Part shown: positions 1-9,991 of the stretch, piece after piece | Layout: each line of letters opens with the position of its first letter | Position numbering within the stretch: the first letter of the stretch is position 1 | From: Pyropia yezoensis | Taxonomy: Eukaryota; Rhodophyta; Bangiophyceae; Bangiales; Bangiaceae | DNA length: 64,000 bases | Assembly: GCA_009829735.1 (NCBI GenBank) | Contig: CM020618.1 | Coordinates: 3,408,882-3,472,881, forward strand | Direction of reading: 5' to 3' | Position numbers and translations under genes: made by a program | The notes under the pieces: model-generated | What the model was told of the DNA's origin: nothing | What the model saw: the letters and a program-made list of their open reading frames with translations, nothing else | The model's database searches: none

Positions 1-1
1 G

Positions 2-1018
2 GGGTGTCGTCGACTGGCACCCGTCCCCGGCCTTCGCGACAGCCTGAGTGCCGCTTACTTTCGCGAGGCCAGCGGCGGTAACTTTTCGGCCCGTGCATGG
101 AAGCAGTGGCGGGCACGCAGCGGTACTGGAGCGGGACCGGTGGCGGCGGCGGTGGCGAGACTGGTGGCGGCGGCGGTGGGTGACGGAGGCGGCGTCGCTG
201 GCCACCTACCACCCGTCGACTTGGCAGCAGCACACGGCACGATGCGTACCGGCGACGACGGCAGGCACCTGCCGGCAACGCTCGCGTGGGCCGCCCGTTG
301 GGACACGGCCGCGTACGGCCAGCGATTTGGCGCGCAAGCCACGCGACACCAGCGGACGGCGCGTGTGCGCAAGGCCATCCAACGCGGCCGCTTTGCTGCT
401 TCGGTGGCGCGGGACCTGACCGGCGGCCTCCTTCGCCAGGTCCGTGGCGGCGGCGCGGTCGTCGTGGCCATGGGCACCGCGCGCGTGCGCGTGGAGGACG
501 CCTGGCTCCGCCGCCACCTCCGACGGCTTTGCTGGTTTGTCGACCAGGACGGGTTCAACACCAGCCAGGCGTGCCCCGAGTGTCACGACAAGATGGTGCT
601 CATCTACTCGACGGGCAACTCCCCCCCCAAGACTTCAAGAGAGCTGTATGGGCCGCCGGCCGGCCCTCTGCCGTCGACACGGCGTGTGCGGATGGCGGCT
701 GGGTCGCGTCGGGGGCGGCCAAAGCGGGCCCTCCCGTCTGCTACCCACGTGACGCGCCGAGGGCCAGACCCCGACGCCTACCGGGAGGCCGTCCGAGCCA
801 CTGCCCGTGCTGCTTCTGTGGCGCGGCGCGCGGCCGCGCTGGCCGCCTGTGCCGTCAAGGACCGCGCCGTCTATGCCGACCCGAGGCGGCTGAGCGAGTG
901 GGCGGCCAGGGGCTGCTACACGTGCTCTCTCGCGACCCCACAAGGCCCCGGTCACCCAGCGCCACACCTGCCCGTGATTCGCAATCGGGACGACGTTGCG
1001 GCCCGCAACATTGCGTGA
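2..1018 (+). CDS. Fanzor/TnpB-like RNA-guided nuclease, C-terminal part (5' end outside the window)
   Basis: The reading frame is open from the window edge to a TGA at 1016, 338 codons. Late in the frame it shows the C-terminal layout of TnpB/Fanzor (OMEGA) nucleases: D-Q-D-G-F-N-T-S followed by C-P-E-C near 540-590, a second cysteine pair C-Y-T-C near 914-925, and N-R-D-D-V-A-A-R-N-I-A at 980-1012, immediately before the stop. In the family these are the TS-CxxC/CxxC zinc ribbon and the last RuvC aspartate. Two things are odd. About 110 residues separate the cysteine pairs, much longer than usual. The D-E pair expected before TS in Fanzor reads D-G here, so the acidic catalytic residue may be lost. 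The first RuvC motif would lie upstream, outside the window. A degenerate or domesticated copy is likely. Family assignment is from motif layout only. Confidence 0.55.
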   Translation, partial: GCRRLAPVPGLRDSLSAAYFREASGGNFSARAWKQWRARSGTGAGPVAAAVARLVAAAVGDGGGVAGHLPPVDLAAAHGTMRTGDDGRHLPATLAWAARWDTAAYGQRFGAQATRHQRTARVRKAIQRGRFAASVARDLTGGLLRQVRGGGAVVVAMGTARVRVEDAWLRRHLRRLCWFVDQDGFNTSQACPECHDKMVLIYSTGNSPPKTSRELYGPPAGPLPSTRRVRMAAGSRRGRPKRALPSATHVTRRGPDPDAYREAVRATARAASVARRAAALAACAVKDRAVYADPRRLSEWAARGCYTCSLATPQGPGHPAPHLPVIRNRDDVAARNIA

Positions 1019-2567
1019 GTGGCCGCTCGTCGTCTCACGGGAACCAACGTGTGGCCTTTCAAGCGCCCGTTTGGTATGAGGTGGGCCTGGACGACCAAGC
1101 GTCCTCCCAGTGGTGTTCCCGTCCCGCCTGTACGTCGCACCCGTGCGACTACGCGGGTCGATGTATGGCCCGAACTGGCTGCAGTGGACACTGTCGTCGA
1201 CGGTGGTGGTGGCGGTGGCGGTGGCGGTGGCGGTGGCGGTGGCGGTGGCGGTAGGGGAGTTGTCGACGTTGACGCGACCTCGGCGTCCTGTACGACGCGA
1301 CGCGGTGCTCCTGGTGGGGAACAGGTGGCGGCGGCCGGCAGTGCCATGGACGGGGTACGTCGGGCGGAGACGGGGGCGACAGACGCGCCCCGTGGTCTGG
1401 TGGACACGGCAAGACGCTAAGACAGCGCACATCTTGCCCGTGACCCTCACCTACCACGGGGTGCGTCAGCCGCCCCCTTTTTCGCCGACCAGTCAACTAT
1501 GGGTAATTGTCGGCCGTTCACTAGTAGGTTAGACGCCGGCTTTTCCCGGGGACACTTCCCAGGATGAGTCGGATGTTTCCCGGAGGGGTTTAACCAATAG
1601 TTAATAAAGCATACTCGGGGGCCCGCCGCTACAGACGGGAGGTGTCTGCGGGTCTGTGGCAGACAAAACCAGTGCGGCGGGGTAGGGGTGGTGGTGGTGG
1701 CGGTGGTTTGTAGTGGTGGCGGTGGTGGTGGCGGGGTGGTGGTGGTGGTGGTGCTTGTAGTGGTAGTCGAGGGTGTGCGTGAAGGGACTCTAACCGGCAC
1801 CCACGCGGCGCTCGACCCGCTGCCGCCACGTCGGGGTTGGCCTGTCCACTGCACATGCGCCGCCCCACTCCCCTCACTCCACGGGGGGATGCCCACCGTG
1901 TGACTTGACGCGCCGATCCTCGCGGATCACGCTCCCCCCCTTCCTTCTCGTCTTTCCCACACGCCGCCGAGGACGGGAGGGGGGGGGGTGCGGCGGCCAC
2001 AGGCCGTCGGTTGCCACCAGCCAGCCGGCCGGGGGTGGGGGCGGCGGCGACCCTGCTGAAAGCTTCTGTTGCCGCCGTCTGACAATGGTCTGACAAGGGT
2101 GGGCGCGCGATGCAGCAGCGGCGGGCGGCGGGGGCGACGGCTGCAGAGGCGGACAAGAGCTGGGCGCGTGTCGACGGCAGTTGCCCCTCTGCCCTTTCTA
2201 GTCCCCTCTCCCGGGCACGCCCAGTTAAAACAGCCTCTGTGCGGTCATCGGGCTCTTGTACCCTGTGAAGCAACGTGAAGCACGAACGATGGAGACAAAA
2301 AACCCATGAATATTCAAAAGGTGCTCATACCGCACGTGATGGTGTAGGTCGCGACTACTCTCCTCCAGGCAGCCTGGCTCCAGGTGCCCGTTTGTGTCTC
2401 TCTTGCACGTCTCTCTGCTCTTCTTCTCGATGTCCGAGGGAGCTGTCAGCCACTGAGATGCGCCCGATCTGACTTGAGGGTGTATTTCAGCCAATGAGAT
2501 GCGTCCGGTCTGACCCAGAAGACCGCCCTTAATTGGGTGTGCGGGTAGGACGAAATCGGGGAGACAT
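1019..2567. other. Intergenic stretch with simple repeats, no supported gene
   Basis: All frames here are short or repeat-driven. It holds a GGTGGC microsatellite near 1200-1252 and a GTG-rich tract near 1688-1765. Near 2448-2516 two imperfect copies of a roughly 28-bp unit (CAGCCA-TGAGATGCG core) sit just before the retroelement. If the upstream gene is Fanzor-like, the first few hundred bases after 1018 are where a guide RNA would be expected; I see no obvious structure there by eye. Confidence 0.5.
1198..1253. repeat. GGTGGC microsatellite
   Basis: Hexanucleotide GGTGGC repeated about nine times. It gives long poly-Gly, poly-Val/Ala or Pro/His frames that should not be read as genes. Confidence 0.85.
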
Positions 2568-2929
2568 TGTAGCAATATGGTTGTCCGTATTGTGACCCTA
2601 ATATCAGGGGGGCTACTTCTAATCCTTAACATTCAATTGAGAGTCCGAGCTGGTCACGGTATCTATAAGTTACGTATGACCAGAGGGACTTGCATCTTGG
2701 GGTGGAGGGTAGTTAGTAGTGTCTCCGAGGGTTTATAACGAGGGGGCCGGTGGCGAATCCACCGCCGGCCAAGGTAGAACAACAAACCCCTCCCATTTGG
2801 GCTCCCATCTTGGTCCCGTGGCTTGCGCTCCAAGGACAGCAACCTTGGCCTCCCGGTGACGTTGGTGCCGATCCCCCTTGGTGAGTGTTCCCTGAGAGTG
2901 GACGTGCGACGGATCCCTATTGTGCTACA
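2568..2929 (+). repeat. 5' LTR of element 1
   Basis: 362 bp, TGTAGC...GCTACA with TG/CA ends. Two TATA-like motifs lie in it, CTATAAG near 2663 and TTTATAAC near 2732; either could place the transcription start. Nearly identical to the 3' LTR at 13025. Confidence 0.95.
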
Positions 2930-2930
2930 T

Positions 2931-2947
2931 TGGTGGAGCAGCAGGGG
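2931..2947 (+). promoter_or_regulatory. Primer-binding site of element 1
   Basis: TGGTGGAGCAGCAGGGG starts one base after the LTR. It begins TGG, the complement of the tRNA CCA end, and would pair with a tRNA ending CCCCTGCTGCTCCACCA. The same 17 bases occur in element 2 (26883) and, on the other strand, in element B (14129-14145). I did not identify the tRNA. Confidence 0.7.
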
Positions 2948-3154
2948 ACGGGTTTCCGTCACCCTGGTGGTGACGCCGTCTTCGGCCCTGGCACACGGAT
3001 AGGGATCCGGTCCTTTTCTTGTATTAGTGGTGTTGCGACCTGATCGATTGTGTTGAGCTTTTACCTGTGACTGTGACATACTGTTACTCTCCCCAATCTA
3101 CCCCCTCGCTCTCTTATTCGTGGTGATCGTTGCGCCGGTGGACTGATTTTGACT

Positions 3155-5338
3155 ATGTCTACCCAAGAGACGGGGAACGTTCAAGATGACGGATCGGCGT
3201 CGACGCCGACTCCGGAGGTGACTACGGGAACCGGGATCGGGAACCCGATCGATAACATTGAGACGCCAATGCTTTCCGGTGCCGGATCGACGTTTGGCAC
3301 GGCTCGGACGGCAGGAGGCGGGGGCCCGCCTCAACTGTCGTCGACCGACCTCACTCCGCCGCCTCCTTCACCAGGGGATTCCCTGATGGCATCATTGGCC
3401 CGCATCGAGGCCCGGTTTTCCGGGCTCGGCGCCCGTCAAGATCGGACGGAGGACGCAATGGCAATGTTGATGTCAACACGGCACACGACGGGACCCCGTC
3501 GTGTTCCTCCCACACCGGTACGGCTCGAACCGGCCGGACTACTTTCGGAGTCCACCAGGGTCAATCCCGGGGTTGCTACTCCTGGACAACCCCCGGACAC
3601 AATGGGGTATGGGTCCGACTCGTCGGCAGAGTTGGAACGGAGTCACACGGAGCGATACGCTCGGAGCACCCGAAGCGGACTCCGCGGACACGACCCGGCG
3701 GATACGTACGCCGGGGGAGAGTCGGTTATTGGGGGAGGGGGTACCCTCTCGCAGTACCCCCACGACGAAGGAGGCCAGGCAACTCGGGTTCCCGAGGTGC
3801 CGACGCCTGAAGTACCATCTTCAGTGGTGGAAGCTATGACCGCGCAGGTAACTGCGAGCCTACTGAAGCGGATGGAATCCGATGAGTTCGCTCATCAACT
3901 GGCTAAGCGACTGGATATCCAGGACGCTGACACGGAGATCGTCAACGAGGTCTTCCGGTCGGTTCATACTCCGGAACGTTATCGTTTGGAGGACCGCTCT
4001 ACCACCGTATCGGAATCGATGCGTAATACGTCGCATCGGGCGATCCGCTCTATGAAGACCCTTATGAAGGGAGTCCCTATGTTCGGGGGGCCGAACGGAC
4101 GCCCGTTGGCAGTCATCGGCTTCTTGACTAGCTTCAAGGCAGCCGCAGACAAGGCGCTCGTTAACGAGGGGCTGGCCCTGGAGATCCTCCCGTTCTTTGT
4201 TGATGAACGGGTGCGAGGCATTCTTCGCCAGGCATCCCCGATGCCGGGAATGAGGGTCGCGGCCACCCCCATGGATTACCGTGGGATCCTCAAGGAGCTG
4301 CTGAGCAGTTACCTCAGTGAGGACAAGTGCGAGGACCACTACCGGGCCCTGCGCACTGCCACCGCCCAGAGCTGGGAGTATGAGGAGATGTTTGGACGCC
4401 GGATCCAAGAGCTCGACTACGAGCTGGGGAAGCTCCTCGGTGAAGGGGAGCTACGGGCCATCCTGTCCGCAGGAGTACCCAGCTACGTGCGGATATCCGC
4501 TCGGGGAGCCAATACGGCCCGGACGAACTTCAGTCGACTGATGCATATGTGCAAGTCCCTAGGGGACGCCTACCGGGTTCTACACCCGGAGTGTGCCTTG
4601 GCCCCGAAGCCCAAGGGTGAGGGAGGCAAGCCCAGTCTTACCCCGGTACCGAGGCAAGAGAAGGTGGAACGTAAGGCCGCACCAGTACTGGTGGCGACCG
4701 AACATACCCCTACGGGCGAGGATGAACCTCTAGTTGACCAACAGGGCCACCTGTTGCTACCGGCGACGCCGGTGATTGATGAGCACGGTACGGAAGCGTA
4801 CATCGCCCCGGCTGGGACCCAGTTCCAGGTCAACGAGGGAGCGGGACGGCGCGTCCCGTATGTGCGGACGACGGGGTATGCCCCGGTTACGGGTAACCCC
4901 CACCAGCCCCTGCCTACATGAGCAGTACGGACGGAGGCACCTCCGCAGATTGCGGGCCGACCCAACCGGTTGGGGGAGTCCATGTTCCGGTTGACCCAAG
5001 GACCCAACGCCTACCAGGGAGCAGGCACTCGGGCGCCCGAGGGAGGCAACCGCAGCTACGGGGCTACCCCGATGCGAACTCAAGGAGGGACCGGCACGTC
5101 CGGATGTATGTTGTGTGGGGATCCCCAGCACTGGGTGTCTTCCTGCCCACTCATCCCCGAGGAGTCTCGGCGGGCAGCGGCGCACCGCAAGGCATCCACC
5201 GGGGGGTATCCCGCCAGAGCACCCGGACCCGCACCGGGTAGGCAGCCAGCCCCAGGTGGAGTACTGGCCGTCGAGGAGGCACCTCCGCAGCCGGATGTCC
5301 CGGCGGACAGCACCCTACCAAGGGCGGGAAACGAGTAA
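3155..5338 (+). pseudogene. gag: gag of element 1 (one nonsense codon)
   Basis: The frame starts at the ATG at 3155 (M-S-T-Q-E-T) and runs to TAA at 5336. It has an acidic Ser/Thr/Pro-rich N-terminus, a capsid-like middle (about 3850-4580, helical, ending near R-L-M-H-M-C), a variable linker, and a zinc knuckle of exact form C-X2-C-X4-H-X4-C at 5105-5146. Gag packages the RNA in the virus-like particle. TGA at 4919-4921 cuts it before the knuckle; the sister copy has TGG there, so this is a mutation, not the natural end. The frame ends three bases after a -1 slippery heptamer. Confidence 0.9.
5326..5332 (+). promoter_or_regulatory. Putative -1 ribosomal frameshift site between gag and pol
   Basis: GGGAAAC lies exactly in X-XXY-YYZ phase with gag (GCG GGA AAC GAG TAA), one codon before the gag stop. 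pol is in the -1 frame relative to gag. A G/C-rich stretch follows, with CCGGGG near 5350 able to pair with CCCCGG near 5383. The heptamer and phase are conserved in element 2 (29279-29285). The same heptamer type is a known -1 site in simian type D retroviruses. Function here is inferred. Confidence 0.7.
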
Positions 5339-5598
5339 GAGGAAGGATGACCGGGGGGCGCTGGGGTAACCCAAGCAAGCCACCCCGGAGTACCGCGGGG
5401 AAAGCCCCACGGAGAGCGCGGTTGAGCCGACGCCGCATCAACCCCCGGGTACACCTTCCGGCCCCGACGACACGGCGTCAGGGGATTGATGACCAACCAC
5501 CAAGGTTGGGAGGAGAGGACGGGAAGCCCCGTCACGTTTAACCAGACAAGGGCCCTGTTCAGGATGCCCGAGCTACACCGGATATCGGTGTAGGACAT

Positions 5599-8500
5599 GT
5601 GTTGTTTACCTTGGAGAACGTCAAGGTATCAGCCACACTGGGGGTGGACCCCCAGTCAACACGATCGTACTACCCTGTACTGGACACAGGGGCTGGACCC
5701 AACCTTATCCGGAAGGATACCCTCCCGGACAAGTGGCTTCCACGATTCAGAGTGACTCGGGGACCCACCATCAAGGACGCGAATGGTCGACTCATTCGTA
5801 CGACCGCAGCGATGTCGCTGCAGGTTACCATCGGGGATCTCACCACGGAAGTTGACTTCCTGGTATGTGAAACGCTATCGGTGCCCTGCATACTGGGGTG
5901 CACCTTCATCAACGTTCACGTTGATGCAATCCGGCCAGGCCGGAGGACCGTCGAGCTTCAAGAAGCCGACGGGACGAAGCGAGGACACACGGCAATCGTC
6001 AGGGACCTGACGCTACAAGGAAGCCACGTTAACGTGGCTGAGGTGTACGCAAGCGTCGAGCCGAAGACACTTCGGTTGGCCAAGCGAACTCGCTTTGAGC
6101 CGTTGTCAGAGACAGTCCTCCCGGTTAACTGCGACCTCGCAGGCATCTGCAGAGTCCAGTCCAACCTACGGACGTACAAGCGCCATGGGTTGACCATGGC
6201 CAACGGTCTCATAGACCTCCCAGCAGGAGGGTCGTCCCTCCTAGTGATGGCGAACTATCGCCGTAAGGCAGTCACCCTCCCGAAGGGAACTATCCTCGGG
6301 ATTGCCGAACTCTACGAAGGAGATATCCTTACCCCTGATAAGGAAGGTCAAGTGGAACCACTTGAAGTACTGGCGGTCGCCGAGACCACCGAGCGACAGC
6401 AACCCGATGACGGGAAGCCTAACCCATCGGCGGCTCCGGCGGACATGCCGCCAAAGGACCAAGAGGCCTTGAAGGCACTGGCCGAGGCTGACCTCGACCA
6501 CCTTCCCCCTTCGGTAGCCGAAGGGGTACGACGGATGCTAAGAAAGCATGACGTTATGTGGACAGGCGGGGCCTTGGGTACCATTGGGGCAACCCAACAT
6601 CGTATAGACCTGGTACCAGGCGCACGACCCGCCCGGTCACAAGCGCACCGAGCGGGACCTATGCAACGAGAGATCGTTGATGGAGAAGTGAAGAGGATGA
6701 GTGAAGCTAAGGTGATCCGACCTTCGATGTCGGAATGGGGTGCCCCAGTCGTTATTGTGCCGAAGAAGGATCAAACCCCTCGGTTTTGCGTCGATTATCG
6801 ACGCCTCAACTTGGTTACCAAGAAGGACTCATACCCTTTACCAAGGATGGATGAATGCATCGACTCCCTGGGGGAAGCTACGGTGTTTACCACCATCGAC
6901 TGCAATGCCGGATACTGGCAGATCCCGGTGGCGGACGAGGATATCCCCAGGACGGCATTCGTCTGTCACAGTGGGGTGTACGAGTTCCTAAGGATGCCCT
7001 TCGGATTGTCCAACGCCCCCGCTACATTCCAGCGGGCTATCGACATCATACTGTCGGGGGTGATGTGGCGTAACTGCCTAGTGTACCTCGATGACGTCAT
7101 CGTCTTCTCGCGGAACATGGATGACCATGTACAACATGTTGACGAGGTACTCACCCTCTTGAGGAACGCCGGGGTAACCCTGCATCTGAAGAAGTGCGCC
7201 TTCTTCCAACAGACGGTCGAGTATCTGGGCCACCAGATAACCCCTGGTAAACTAGGGGTACTCGAAGCCAATACCCGGGCACTCCGGGATGCCCGGTTCC
7301 CTAACACCCAGACGCAGCTCAAGAGCTTCCTGGGAATGTGCAATGTATACCGACGGTTCGTCAAGGACTTCGCTCGGATAGCTAAACCGTTAACGGTTCT
7401 CACGAGCAGTACCTTACCCAAGGTACTCCAACCCCCTTCGCCTAGCGAAGAGGAGGCATTCGAGTCGCTGAAGCGAGCCCTACTAGCCCCACCCGTCCTT
7501 GCGTTACCGCATAGACGGGGTACCTTCGTCATCGATGTCGATGCGTGCGACACCCAAGTGGGATGCACCCTGCTACAGGGGGAGACGTTTATCGGTACCG
7601 ATAACGTTATTCCGGACCTACGTCCGGTAGGGTACTTCAGCCGGACACTGAACCCGGCTGAGCGGAACTATAGTGCCACCGAGCGTGAATGCCTCGGAGT
7701 TATATGGGCAGTGCAACTGCTCCGTCCATACCTGGAGGGCTCCAGGTTCATCGTGAGGTCCGACCACGAACCCCTACGATGGCTCCTCAACCTTGGTGAC
7801 AAGGATTCCGATAGCCATGGGAGGCTAGCCCGATGGAGGCTGAAGATGGCCGAGCACGACTACCGCACGGTGTATAAGGCTGGGTCAACCCACCACCTCG
7901 GAGACGCGTTGTCTCGACTCGACACCCCGAGCGGGGATACCCGCCCGGTGGACGAGGACATCCCGGTAGTACCGGTGTGCATGGTGGGTAATGCTACCCA
8001 GGGTATGGCTGACCATACCATGGCACACCTTGCGTGCCCATTGACCCTCGCGGACTTCCGCGAGGCACAGGCCAACGACGATGACTGTAGACGTCATCGT
8101 GCTAACCTCCTGGCCGGTACGGCCGGCATCTTCTCCGAGAACGAAGACGGACTCATATACCGGCGGGCACCCGCCGATGGACGACATCAAGTCGTGGTTC
8201 CCGTGTCCTTACGGCAAGCCGTCATGAAACGAGAACATGAGAACCCTACAGCCGGACACCCGGGGGGTTCACGTATGTTCGCAGCAATGCGAAGGTTCTT
8301 CTACTGGCCAGCAATGGCCGTCGACGTGGTCGACCACGTAAGGGGATGCCACCCCTGTGCACGTAACCGCATGAGTCTACATAGGCGGGCGTCTGCCATG
8401 AAGCTATTCCCACCTGATGGGCCCAACGAGCAAGTCGCTATCGACATACTCGGGCCACTTCCGATAACGGAAGAAGGGAACAGGTACATCCTGGTCATGT

Positions 8501-9513
8501 CTGACCGCTTCACTAAGCTGTCAAGAGCGGCAGCCATCCCGAATGATACGGCATATACCATCATGAACGCAGTGGTTGACCACTGGATCGGTGCATACGG
8601 AGTCATGAAGCAACTCCTCTCCGATAACGGAGCAAACCTTACGTCGGCATTCTGCACTAAGGTCCTGGGCATGTTCGGTATCGAACCACGTCGGGCATCC
8701 GACTACCACCCGCAGTCCAACGGGCAGGTGGAGCGGTTCAACCGCACCATCGTCAAGATGCTACAGTGCTACGTGGCCGAGCACACGAACACTTGGGACA
8801 GGCTTCTGTCCGTACTCACCCTGGCATACAATGCCAGGCCACATCGAAGCACAAACATCGCTCCGCTGGAGTGGGTCATGCCATTAGGCGTCGGTAACCT
8901 GACGCTGCCACCCGGCAGGTGCACTCGGTATGATACACCGAAGGGCCGACCCGCCGAACGCATCCACCTAGCTTGGTTGGCCAAGCTATCGTGGATGATA
9001 CCGAAGCTCAAGGGTGCCCTTGACAGAACACAACTTCGTTACAAGAAGAACTTCGACGCCCGACTACGGGTGCGCAACGCAACCCTGGTAACAGGTGACT
9101 GGGTCTATATCAGACACCGGAATTTCCGAGGGAACAAGCTTATGCAACCGGTCAAGGGACCGTACCAGATCCTCCACAGAGATGACCACTCTGTTATCTT
9201 ACACTCCGATACGGAGATTCAACGCATCAGCATGAATGACGTCACACCTGCTCCGATGCCGGAACAGCCTCAGCCGGTACCGGCTGGGTTGCTACATGAA
9301 GCTCTTACAACCCACCGGTCAGATGACCCGGTGGGACCGGATGGGATTCCATACCAAGTAGAGAGCGTGGTCGGTCACACCGACCCGGACCTACCAGGAC
9401 CCTGGTACGTCAAGGTTATGTGGGTCGGATACGACTCACCCACCTGGGAACAGGCGGCAAATATACCCCGCCAACTCCTCATGCCGTACATGAGGCGACG
9501 ACGCCTACTGTAA
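5599..9513 (+). CDS. pol: pol of element 1: protease, reverse transcriptase, RNase H, integrase, chromodomain
   Basis: 1304 codons open to TAA at 9511. Protease D-T-G-A-G is near residue 29. RT shows F-C-V-D-Y-R-R-L-N near 395 and Y-L-D-D at about 496-499. RNase H follows (I-D-V-D-A-C-D near 645, E-R-E-C-L-G-V, R-S-D-H-E-P, H-L-G-D-A-L-S-R). Integrase has an H-H-C-C zinc finger from about 879, then the D-D-E core (A-I-D-I-L-G, S-D-N-G, Q-V-E-R-F-N). The last 60 residues form a chromodomain (Y-Q-V-E ... V-K-V-M-W-V-G-Y ... T-W-E-Q), which marks a chromovirus and normally steers integration by binding histone marks. The first ATG is unclear: the true N-terminus should come from frameshifting at 5326. 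TAA at 5539 blocks that read-through in this copy; the sister copy has GAA. Confidence 0.95.
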   Translation: MLFTLENVKVSATLGVDPQSTRSYYPVLDTGAGPNLIRKDTLPDKWLPRFRVTRGPTIKDANGRLIRTTAAMSLQVTIGDLTTEVDFLVCETLSVPCILGCTFINVHVDAIRPGRRTVELQEADGTKRGHTAIVRDLTLQGSHVNVAEVYASVEPKTLRLAKRTRFEPLSETVLPVNCDLAGICRVQSNLRTYKRHGLTMANGLIDLPAGGSSLLVMANYRRKAVTLPKGTILGIAELYEGDILTPDKEGQVEPLEVLAVAETTERQQPDDGKPNPSAAPADMPPKDQEALKALAEADLDHLPPSVAEGVRRMLRKHDVMWTGGALGTIGATQHRIDLVPGARPARSQAHRAGPMQREIVDGEVKRMSEAKVIRPSMSEWGAPVVIVPKKDQTPRFCVDYRRLNLVTKKDSYPLPRMDECIDSLGEATVFTTIDCNAGYWQIPVADEDIPRTAFVCHSGVYEFLRMPFGLSNAPATFQRAIDIILSGVMWRNCLVYLDDVIVFSRNMDDHVQHVDEVLTLLRNAGVTLHLKKCAFFQQTVEYLGHQITPGKLGVLEANTRALRDARFPNTQTQLKSFLGMCNVYRRFVKDFARIAKPLTVLTSSTLPKVLQPPSPSEEEAFESLKRALLAPPVLALPHRRGTFVIDVDACDTQVGCTLLQGETFIGTDNVIPDLRPVGYFSRTLNPAERNYSATERECLGVIWAVQLLRPYLEGSRFIVRSDHEPLRWLLNLGDKDSDSHGRLARWRLKMAEHDYRTVYKAGSTHHLGDALSRLDTPSGDTRPVDEDIPVVPVCMVGNATQGMADHTMAHLACPLTLADFREAQANDDDCRRHRANLLAGTAGIFSENEDGLIYRRAPADGRHQVVVPVSLRQAVMKREHENPTAGHPGGSRMFAAMRRFFYWPAMAVDVVDHVRGCHPCARNRMSLHRRASAMKLFPPDGPNEQVAIDILGPLPITEEGNRYILVMSDRFTKLSRAAAIPNDTAYTIMNAVVDHWIGAYGVMKQLLSDNGANLTSAFCTKVLGMFGIEPRRASDYHPQSNGQVERFNRTIVKMLQCYVAEHTNTWDRLLSVLTLAYNARPHRSTNIAPLEWVMPLGVGNLTLPPGRCTRYDTPKGRPAERIHLAWLAKLSWMIPKLKGALDRTQLRYKKNFDARLRVRNATLVTGDWVYIRHRNFRGNKLMQPVKGPYQILHRDDHSVILHSDTEIQRISMNDVTPAPMPEQPQPVPAGLLHEALTTHRSDDPVGPDGIPYQVESVVGHTDPDLPGPWYVKVMWVGYDSPTWEQAANIPRQLLMPYMRRRRLL

Positions 9514-9591
9514 CAACCCAACCGACACCGATTTCGGCTGTTGGGGGGTGAGGCTTATACCTACTAAGTGGGGTGTGACGTGGTTACGGCA

Positions 9592-9679
9592 GACTTAGGT
9601 TTCTAAGTCAAATCAGACTTAGGTTTCTAAGTCGAACCAAGCTTAGGTAACTAAGTAGAGCTAAGCTTAGGTAACTAAG
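9592..9679. repeat. Array of four short hairpins between pol and the antisense gene
   Basis: GACTTAGGTTTCTAAGTC occurs at 9592-9609 and 9616-9633, then CTTAGGTAACTAAG at 9642-9655 and 9666-9679. Each is a self-complementary stem of 5-7 bp with a 4-base loop, spaced about 24-26 bp. It lies 80 bp after the pol stop, about 310 bp beyond the antisense stop codon. Element 2 keeps three of the four units. Position between convergent genes suggests transcript ends or an insulator-like role; that is inference. Confidence 0.75.
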
Positions 9680-9756
9680 TAAAACCTGAACCTTAATAAG
9701 TTAACTTAAAGGTAAAGGCTAACTCCGATAATATCGAAGTAACTAGGGAGCTTACA

Positions 9757-9815
9757 CGGGAGGATGACCTCCCCAAGCCAAGACACCAAGTGAGGGAGGA
9801 TGACCTCCCCAAGCA
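9757..9815. repeat. Duplicated hairpin GGGAGGATGACCTCCC
   Basis: The self-complementary unit GGGAGGATGACCTCCCC occurs twice, around 9759 and 9796, about 37 bp apart. Element 2 has a single copy with one base changed (near 33691). It adds to the structured spacer between the convergent genes. Confidence 0.6.
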
Positions 9816-9991
9816 TGAACCTACCGGAAGAAGTTGGACGGGAGGCAAGGCACCACTGAGCCAGAAGGGGTACTCCCCAGGGCAGCAAACAGAGGCAAGC
9901 AATGCCCCCAAAGGGGATGAGTTTATACTCACTACTACCCGGCTACCATATGGGTTGCCGGGGCCCTCTCCCGCACAAACAATAGCACTCC

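Noticed and set aside
2225..2632. Minus-strand frame spanning the left edge of element 1 as continuation of the element B gag
   Set aside because: The part outside the LTR shows no gag features and does not join the 13387 fragment in sequence or target repeat.
9592..9679. CRISPR-like array
   Set aside because: Units are short self-complementary hairpins with near-constant 6-10 bp spacers inside a eukaryotic retroelement, not repeats with unique spacers.
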